Assembly (NCBI GenBank): GCA_017613485.1 | Contig: JAGADS010000154.1 | Span: forward strand, 1 to 10,256 | Length of the DNA: 10,256 nt | DNA from: Treponema sp. | GTDB lineage: Bacteria; Spirochaetota; Spirochaetia; Treponematales; Treponemataceae | Direction of reading: 5' to 3' | In this document: in pieces, positions 6,008 through 10,256 of the stretch | Position numbering within the stretch: the first letter of the stretch is position 1 | How the letters are laid out: each line of letters starts with the position of its first letter | Notes under the pieces: generated by a model | Seen by the model: only the letters and a program-made list of their open reading frames with translations | What the model was told of the DNA's origin: nothing | The model's database searches: none | Position numbers and translations under genes: made by a program

Positions 6008-6946
6008 TTAATTATCGTTGAACAATGGTGTTGAAAGATAGCGGTCGCCTGAATCTGGAAGAAGGACAACGATTGTCTTTCCCTTGTTCTCCGGGCGGTT
6101 TGCTAAAATGCTTGCTGCTTTAAGTGCGGCTCCACTTGAAATACCCACGAGGATACCTTCGCTTGTGGCAAAAAGGCGTCCTTCCTTAAACGCATCTTCA
6201 TTTTCTATTGGAATAATCTCATCATAGATTTTTGTATTCAATACATCTGGAACAAAACCTGCTCCGATTCCCTGAATCTTGTGTGCTCCAGGGGTTCCCT
6301 TTGAAAGTACCGGGCTTGTGGCCGGCTCAACTGCAACGACCTTTACGTTGGGATTCTTTCCCTTAAGATATTCACCGACGCCTGTAAGTGTTCCACCGGT
6401 TCCAACGCCTGCTACGAAAATATCAACCTTGCCGTCTGTCTGCTCCCAGATTTCTGGACCTGTTGATTTTTTGTGGGCTACCGGATTTGCTGGATTTATG
6501 AACTGACCCGGAATAAAGCTTCCTGGTGTTGAGGCATGAAGCTCCTCTGCTTTTGCAATGGCACCCTTCATTCCCTTGGCACCTTCGGTAAGGACGATTT
6601 CTGCACCATACGCCTTAAGAAGATTGCGGCGTTCTACACTCATTGTGTCGGGAAGTGTGAGGATTGCATGATAGCCTTTAGCGGCGGCAACTGCGGCAAG
6701 TCCGATTCCTGTGTTTCCGCTGGTTGGCTCGATAATTGTGGCACCCGGTTTTAAAAGACCCTTTGCCTCTGCATCTTCTATCATTGCAAGGGCGATTCTG
6801 TCCTTAACGCTTCCTGCCGGATTCAGGTATTCAAGTTTTGCTAAAATGGTGGCACCAGATATACCGGCCTTTTTTGAATAGCCGTTCAACTGCAAAAGCG
6901 GTGTCTTACCAATTAATTCCAATGAGCTCTGTTTGATGTCTGCCAT
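6008..6946 (-). CDS. cysK: cysteine synthase (O-acetylserine sulfhydrylase)
   Basis: A 312-residue fold-type II PLP enzyme of the usual length. It makes L-cysteine from O-acetylserine and sulfide in the cytoplasm. Visible marks are the PLP lysine K48 in NPAGSVKDR, the substrate loop [11 protein letters not shown] (73-83), the phosphate-binding loop [10 protein letters not shown] (180-189), the C-terminal SSGAA (270-274) with the PLP-N1 serine, and [10 protein letters not shown] (297-306). The PDSGDRYLS ending favours CysK over cystathionine beta-synthase. The start is fixed by AAGGAG (AGGAG is the complement of 6953-6957), 6 nt upstream. It is transcribed alone, divergent from feoAB, from a strong promoter with two flanking operator-like inverted repeats, so repression by a cysteine- or sulfur-responsive regulator is likely. 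The GC-rich structured element follows its stop codon. Confidence 0.95.
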   Translation of the reverse strand: MADIKQSSLELIGKTPLLQLNGYSKKAGISGATILAKLEYLNPAGSVKDRIALAMIEDAEAKGLLKPGATIIEPTSGNTGIGLAAVAAAKGYHAILTLPDTMSVERRNLLKAYGAEIVLTEGAKGMKGAIAKAEELHASTPGSFIPGQFINPANPVAHKKSTGPEIWEQTDGKVDIFVAGVGTGGTLTGVGEYLKGKNPNVKVVAVEPATSPVLSKGTPGAHKIQGIGAGFVPDVLNTKIYDEIIPIENEDAFKEGRLFATSEGILVGISSGAALKAASILANRPENKGKTIVVLLPDSGDRYLSTPLFNDN

Positions 6947-6963
6947 GTTTTTCTCCTTGATAA

Positions 6964-6982
6964 ACCTACTGGTTAAGTAGGT
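6964..6982. promoter_or_regulatory. operator-like inverted repeat in the cysK leader
   Basis: ACCTACT (6964-6970) and AGTAGGT (6976-6982) are perfect 7-bp arms around a 5-nt centre. It lies about 10-28 nt downstream of the predicted cysK transcription start. It shares the half-site ACCTAYT and the 5-nt centre with the repeat at 7011-7035, which argues for one dimeric protein binding both. Confidence 0.6.
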
Positions 6983-6998
6983 AAAGTTCTATAATGAG

Positions 6999-7027
6999 AA
7001 TATAGCTTGAATTACCTATTATGTCAA
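6999..7027 (-). promoter_or_regulatory. cysK promoter
   Basis: On the minus strand, a perfect TTGACA (7027-7022) and TATATT (7004-6999) are spaced by 17 bp. Upstream of the -35 (7040-7080) the minus strand carries A-tracts (runs of seven and eight A), resembling an UP element or bent DNA. The -35 box sits in the centre and right arm of the inverted repeat at 7011-7035. Confidence 0.75.
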
Positions 7028-7035
7028 TAGGTAAT
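7011..7035. promoter_or_regulatory. operator-like inverted repeat over the cysK -35 box
   Basis: ATTACCTATT (7011-7020) and AATAGGTAAT (7026-7035) are perfect 10-bp arms around the 5-nt centre ATGTC. The site covers the -35 box of cysK, so binding would exclude RNA polymerase. Its centre is 50 bp from the centre of the related repeat at 6964-6982. A CymR/Rrf2-type cysteine regulator is one candidate, by inference only. Confidence 0.7.
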
Positions 7036-7081
7036 ATTGTAAATTTATCTTTTTTTTCAATTTTTTTCATTAAATTCATAC

Positions 7082-7110
7082 TTGCAGAAAAATATAGACA
7101 AGTATATTCT
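7082..7110 (+). promoter_or_regulatory. weak candidate promoter for feoAB
   Basis: TTGCAG (7082-7087) and TATTCT (7105-7110) are 17 bp apart. The surrounding AT-rich DNA offers other -10-like hexamers (TATATT at 7103-7108, TATAAC at 7112-7117), so the assignment is uncertain. No convincing Fur-box palindrome was seen. Confidence 0.3.
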
Positions 7111-7127
7111 ATATAACATAGACAGAC

Positions 7128-7131
7128 AGGA
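7128..7131 (+). promoter_or_regulatory. ribosome binding site that fixes the feoAB start at 7139
   Basis: AGGA lies 7 nt before the ATG at 7139, and the protein then begins MTLDDAK, the usual beginning of an FeoA domain. A longer frame from a TTG at 7082 would add 19 residues with no family match. Confidence 0.6.
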
Positions 7132-7138
7132 CAGCAAT

Positions 7139-9484
7139 ATGACGCTTGATGATGCAAAACAAAAACAGACGGTTCGTGTGACAAAACTTGGCGGTGACGG
7201 TGAGCTTAGGCAGCATTTTCTGGACATGGGACTTATCCCGGGAACTGAGATTACTTTTATAAAGAGCGCTCCTCTTGGCGACCCCAAGGAATTCCAGCTT
7301 CATGGTTATGAATTGACGCTGCGTACAGATGATGCAAAAAAAATTGAAGTTGAGACAATTACTGAGCCTGCCACAGAAAAAGCACATGGAATTGCGGAGG
7401 AAAAAGAGAATTCTTCCGTTCATCCGGGCCTTGGTGAGGGAGGAAAATTCCACGACAGGAAAACGGAAACACCTCTTCCCGACGATAAGGTTTTGACATT
7501 TGCACTTGTGGGAAACCAGAACTGCGGTAAGACTACCCTGTTTAATGCTCTGACTGGCTCCAATCAGCATGTGGGTAATTTCCCTGGTGTCACGGTAGAC
7601 AGGAAATCTGGTGCAATACGCGGGCATGAGAACACAAGCATTACTGATCTTCCGGGCATTTACTCAATGTCACCGTATTCCAGCGAGGAGCTTATTTCCC
7701 GTGACTTTGTGCTGAACGAAAAACCTTGTGCAATAATCAACATTGTGGATGCAACCAATATCGAGCGTAACCTTTACCTTACGATGCAGCTTCTTGAACT
7801 GGACATACCGATGGTTGTTGCCCTGAACATGATGGATGAGCTTTCGGCTAACGGCGGTACGATTGACGTAAACAAAATGGAGGCAAGCCTGGGAGTTCCT
7901 GTTGTTCCTATTTCGGCTAAGCATAACCACGGAATTGAGGAACTTATAAGTCATGCAATCCATGTTGCAAAATATCAGGAAAAACCGTTGCGGCAGGATT
8001 TCTGTTCCAAGGATGAGCATGGCGGGGCGGTTCACAGGGCAATTCATGCGACAATACATTTAATAGAAGACCATGCGGAAAATGAGAAGATTCCGGTGCG
8101 TTTTGCCTCTAGTAAGCTTCTGGAGGATGACAAGAGGATCCTGTACAGTCTTAATCTTGACGTAAATGAAATGGAGACCCTTGAGCACATATCGATGCAG
8201 ATGGAAAAAGAACGCGGACTTGACCGTAGTGCCGCCATTGCAGACATGAGGTTTTCCTTTATATTCAAGCTTTGTGCTGCAACTGTAAAAAAGCCAGTTG
8301 AAAGTAATGAGCGTAAGCGGAGCCAGAAACTGGACAAGATACTTACCGGAAAATGGACTGCAATTCCTTCTTTCATCTTGATCATGGTGGCAGTATTCCT
8401 TTTGACATTCAATGTAATCGGTGCGGCTCTTCAAACACTGCTTGAAATGGGAATAGATAAGCTTACTGAACTCACGGATTTTGCCCTGACCAGTGCCGGT
8501 GTGAATGATGTCCTTCATTCCCTTGTAATCGACGGGATTTTCAGCGGTGTCGGCAGCGTGCTTTCTTTTCTTCCTATCATAGTAACTCTGTTTTTCTTTC
8601 TTTCCATGCTTGAGGATTCCGGGTACATTGCGCGTGTGGCATTTTTCATGGACAAGCTCCTGCGTAAAATAGGTCTTTCGGGGCGAAGTATTGTTCCTCT
8701 TTTGATAGGCTTTGGCTGTTCGGTTCCAGCTGTAATGTCAACCAGGACACTTCCCAGTGAGCGTGACCGCAAGATGACGATTCTTCTGACTCCGTTTATG
8801 AGCTGTACTGCAAAGCTTCCTATCTATGCATTTTTTACGGCTGCATTTTTCCCGAAATACGGCGGGCTTGTCATGGCAGGCCTTTATTTCCTTGGCATCA
8901 TCGTCGGTATTCTTGCGGCGCTTTTGTTCAAGTCCACTCTGTTCAAGGGGGAGGCAGTTCCTTTTGTGATGGAGCTTCCCAACTACAGGATGCAGGGTTT
9001 ACGTAATACAGATCAGATTTTGTGGGAAAAGGCAAAGGATTTCCTGCAGAGGGCATTTACTGTGATTTTTATTGCGACGATTGTTGTGTGGTTCCTGCAG
9101 AGCTTTAGCTGGCATTTCCATTTTGTCTCTGATGCTGAAGACAGTATGCTTGCTTCCATTGCAAAACTGATAACGCCTGTGATGAAACCGGTAGGCCTTG
9201 GTTACTGGCAGATTACAGTTGCACTTGTAAGCGGATTCATGGCAAAGGAAAGTGTCGTCTCTACCCTGGAGATTCTTTTTGCGGGTGGAGTTGCATCTGT
9301 GTTAAGTCCTGTCAGTGCGGCATGTCTTCTGGTGTTCAGCCTGCTTTATACTCCATGTGTTGCGGCCATTGCATCGGTCAAGCGGGAACTTGGCACTAAG
9401 TGGGCTGCGGGTGTCGTCGTGTGGCAGTGTGTCCTGGCATGGCTCTGTGCGGCGGCGGTTAACCTGATAGGCATGTTTATCTAA
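7139..9484 (+). CDS. feoB: ferrous iron transporter, FeoA-FeoB fusion
   Basis: A 781-residue inner-membrane Fe(II) importer. Residues 1-75 are an FeoA (SH3-like) domain: MTLDDAKQKQTVRVTKLGG and HFLDMGLIPGTEITF. Residues 76-117 are a charged linker. A GTPase domain follows with G1 GNQNCGKTT (125-133), the G2 threonine T152, G3 DLPG (170-173), G4 NMMD (230-233) and G5 SAK (259-261). The FeoB membrane region runs from about 408 to the end, with the two Gate-type segments and family marks GFGCSVPA (524-531), PFMSCTAKLPIY (552-563) and YTPCVAAIA (737-745). Free FeoB is usually about 750-770 residues, and this protein matches once FeoA is added and a shortened C-terminus allowed. FeoA fused to FeoB is known in several anaerobic lineages. 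No separate feoA or feoC gene is adjacent. It is divergent from cysK across a shared 192-bp control region. Confidence 0.95.
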   Translation: MTLDDAKQKQTVRVTKLGGDGELRQHFLDMGLIPGTEITFIKSAPLGDPKEFQLHGYELTLRTDDAKKIEVETITEPATEKAHGIAEEKENSSVHPGLGEGGKFHDRKTETPLPDDKVLTFALVGNQNCGKTTLFNALTGSNQHVGNFPGVTVDRKSGAIRGHENTSITDLPGIYSMSPYSSEELISRDFVLNEKPCAIINIVDATNIERNLYLTMQLLELDIPMVVALNMMDELSANGGTIDVNKMEASLGVPVVPISAKHNHGIEELISHAIHVAKYQEKPLRQDFCSKDEHGGAVHRAIHATIHLIEDHAENEKIPVRFASSKLLEDDKRILYSLNLDVNEMETLEHISMQMEKERGLDRSAAIADMRFSFIFKLCAATVKKPVESNERKRSQKLDKILTGKWTAIPSFILIMVAVFLLTFNVIGAALQTLLEMGIDKLTELTDFALTSAGVNDVLHSLVIDGIFSGVGSVLSFLPIIVTLFFFLSMLEDSGYIARVAFFMDKLLRKIGLSGRSIVPLLIGFGCSVPAVMSTRTLPSERDRKMTILLTPFMSCTAKLPIYAFFTAAFFPKYGGLVMAGLYFLGIIVGILAALLFKSTLFKGEAVPFVMELPNYRMQGLRNTDQILWEKAKDFLQRAFTVIFIATIVVWFLQSFSWHFHFVSDAEDSMLASIAKLITPVMKPVGLGYWQITVALVSGFMAKESVVSTLEILFAGGVASVLSPVSAACLLVFSLLYTPCVAAIASVKRELGTKWAAGVVVWQCVLAWLCAAAVNLIGMFI

Positions 9485-9490
9485 AAAAAC

Positions 9491-9519
9491 AAGACAAATG
9501 GAAATTAACGTGTTATAAT
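9491..9519 (+). promoter_or_regulatory. promoter of the DUF6935-like gene (extended -10)
   Basis: A perfect TATAAT (9514-9519) is preceded by TG one base away (TGTTATAAT), an extended -10. AAGACA (9491-9496) lies 17 bp upstream as a fair -35. The predicted start, near 9526, is almost on top of the GGAGG ribosome site (9528-9532), so the mRNA leader would be only about 13 nt. The gene is thus probably independent of feoAB. Confidence 0.65.
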
Positions 9520-9538
9520 TGATTTCTGGAGGCTAATA

Positions 9539-10030
9539 ATGGAATCATTTACTTTTAACTCACTTCCGGAAAATGTTGAGGAATTGAAGGCTTTACCGCA
9601 GGCAAGTCTTGACTCACCGTTTAAGACAGCGGCTTTGACAATGGCAGCTCTCTGTCACTATGAGAAGAATCCAGAGGAAACCTTTGAGATGCTGAATTTC
9701 CTTAAAGGTCCAGAACCAATGAGCAATTACGAGAAGCAGTTCCTCAAGGACAGGCTCACCGGTAAATTCTACAAGGTAAAGTCTTTCTTTGCAGGTGCAA
9801 CGCCAGAGAACAATTACGAGCCTTCCAAGCCGTATGCAATAACAGTAAGCGACAATTCTTATTCATATCCAGAGGAGAACTGGGCAACACTCTACCTCCA
9901 GAGCGGTGGTGCAGACAGCCCAAGGCCTATAAAATTCCGCAGGAAACCTTCAACCGGCCAATGGTTCCTGAACGAGATTCAGTGCCTCGCCGACATCCGA
10001 GTTCCAGCAGAGTCAGATCCCTGGGCATAA
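9539..10030 (+). CDS. DUF6935-like protein of unknown function
   Basis: A 163-residue soluble protein without signal peptide or membrane helix. I recognise the overall pattern as a conserved family of anaerobes that I recall as DUF6935. The marks are an N-terminal helical part (SPFKTAALTMAALCHYEKNP, 26-45), MLNFLKGPEPMS (51-62), FFAGATPENNYEPSKPY (83-99), and a C-terminal beta-rich part with LQSGGADSPRPIKFRRK (119-135), STGQWFLNE and the terminal DPWA. The family name is from memory and no activity is known. In other genomes such proteins tend to be small cytoplasmic proteins of about this length, so the gene looks complete. The start is supported by GGAGG at 9528-9532, 6 nt before the ATG, and its own strong promoter. 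It stands between feoAB and a redox flavoprotein gene, which does not by itself reveal its role. Confidence 0.75.
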   Translation: MESFTFNSLPENVEELKALPQASLDSPFKTAALTMAALCHYEKNPEETFEMLNFLKGPEPMSNYEKQFLKDRLTGKFYKVKSFFAGATPENNYEPSKPYAITVSDNSYSYPEENWATLYLQSGGADSPRPIKFRRKPSTGQWFLNEIQCLADIRVPAESDPWA

Positions 10031-10080
10031 GGTAAGGTACGTTAATCAAAAAAATATAGGGAACCTCGAAAAACTCATTC

Positions 10081-10109
10081 TTGCTATAAACCCATGAATT
10101 CTGTATAAT
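10081..10109 (+). promoter_or_regulatory. candidate promoter of the NfnA-like gene
   Basis: TTGCTA (10081-10086) and a perfect TATAAT (10104-10109) are spaced by 17 bp, upstream of the ATG at 10164, giving a leader of about 48 nt. AGGA at 10153-10156 serves as ribosome site, 7 nt before the ATG. Confidence 0.6.
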
Positions 10110-10163
10110 AGGAAAGATTTTATCAGTGAGTTGCATGGTACATTTCATAGTAAGGAAAAAGAT

Positions 10164-10256
10164 ATGAACAAAATCATCGAAAAAAGACAGCTTTCAGAGA
10201 ATGTCTACTACATGAAGTTCGAGGCCCCCGACATTGCAAGAAACCGCAAGGCCGGT
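10164..10256 (+). CDS. NfnA/SudB-like flavoprotein subunit, 3' end missing
   Basis: Only the first 31 codons are present, running to the window edge. The residues MNKIIEKRQLSENVYYMKFEAP and ARNRKAG match the start of the FAD/NAD-binding subunit of ferredoxin-NADP reductase (NfnA) or sulfide dehydrogenase beta subunit. These are relatives of dihydroorotate dehydrogenase electron-transfer subunits, where the segment leads into the FAD-binding RxYS barrel. Known partners are a larger glutamate-synthase-like subunit encoded next door, beyond this window. It would balance NADH, NADPH and ferredoxin. The AGGA ribosome site 7 nt upstream and the promoter at 10081-10109 support the start. The short length limits certainty; PyrK is an alternative. 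Confidence 0.65.
   Translation, partial: MNKIIEKRQLSENVYYMKFEAPDIARNRKAG

Noticed and set aside
7082..7138. TTG at 7082 as the feoAB start
   Set aside because: It would add 19 AT-driven residues before the canonical FeoA beginning; the ATG at 7139 has a ribosome site.
7109..8772. Several long minus-strand open frames inside feoAB
   Set aside because: They are shadows of the coding strand: no ribosome sites, no family matches, and cysteine- and serine-rich random-looking composition.

Overview
The window looks like chromosomal DNA of a spirochaete, most likely a gut, rumen or oral Treponema. This rests on the gene set: a GH120-type beta-helix glycosidase, a FeoA-FeoB fusion, a YARHG-domain secreted protein, and a DUF6935-like protein, in moderately AT-rich DNA. 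The genus assignment is inference. No tRNA, rRNA, CRISPR array, phage or transposase gene was found.

Layout. Bases 2-2610 (+) hold a two-gene unit for plant-polysaccharide breakdown: a GH120-like beta-xylosidase whose 5' end is cut off by the window, then an alpha/beta-hydrolase esterase 17 nt downstream. An FHA protein with one membrane helix (2603-3130, -) converges on the esterase and overlaps its stop codon by 8 bp. A divergent promoter region (3131-3377) leads to an AAA+ ATPase with a DUF4143-type C-terminus (3378-4583, +). Three near-identical palindromes with a 22-bp period start at its -10 box. A gene-free stretch (4584-4908) holds two imperfect hairpins. It is followed by a secreted YARHG protein (4909-5805, -), a GC-rich structured intergenic element (5902-6000), and cysteine synthase cysK (6008-6946, -). 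The cysK promoter is perfect at -35 and is bracketed by two related inverted repeats with 5-nt centres. Divergent from cysK is the ferrous iron transporter feoAB (7139-9484, +), then a DUF6935-like gene with its own extended -10 promoter (9539-10030, +). The window ends in the first 31 codons of a flavoprotein resembling the NfnA/SudB (ferredoxin-NADP reductase or sulfide dehydrogenase) subunit (10164 onward, +).

How the parts fit. The glycosidase and esterase probably act in sequence on substituted xylo-oligosaccharides. cysK, feoAB and the NfnA-like gene fall in the loose area of sulfur, iron and redox metabolism, but each has its own candidate promoter and no single operon is evident. The least ordinary signals are regulatory DNA: the 22-bp palindrome array at the ATPase promoter and the paired operators at cysK. 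The GC-rich element after cysK also deserves a genome-wide repeat check.
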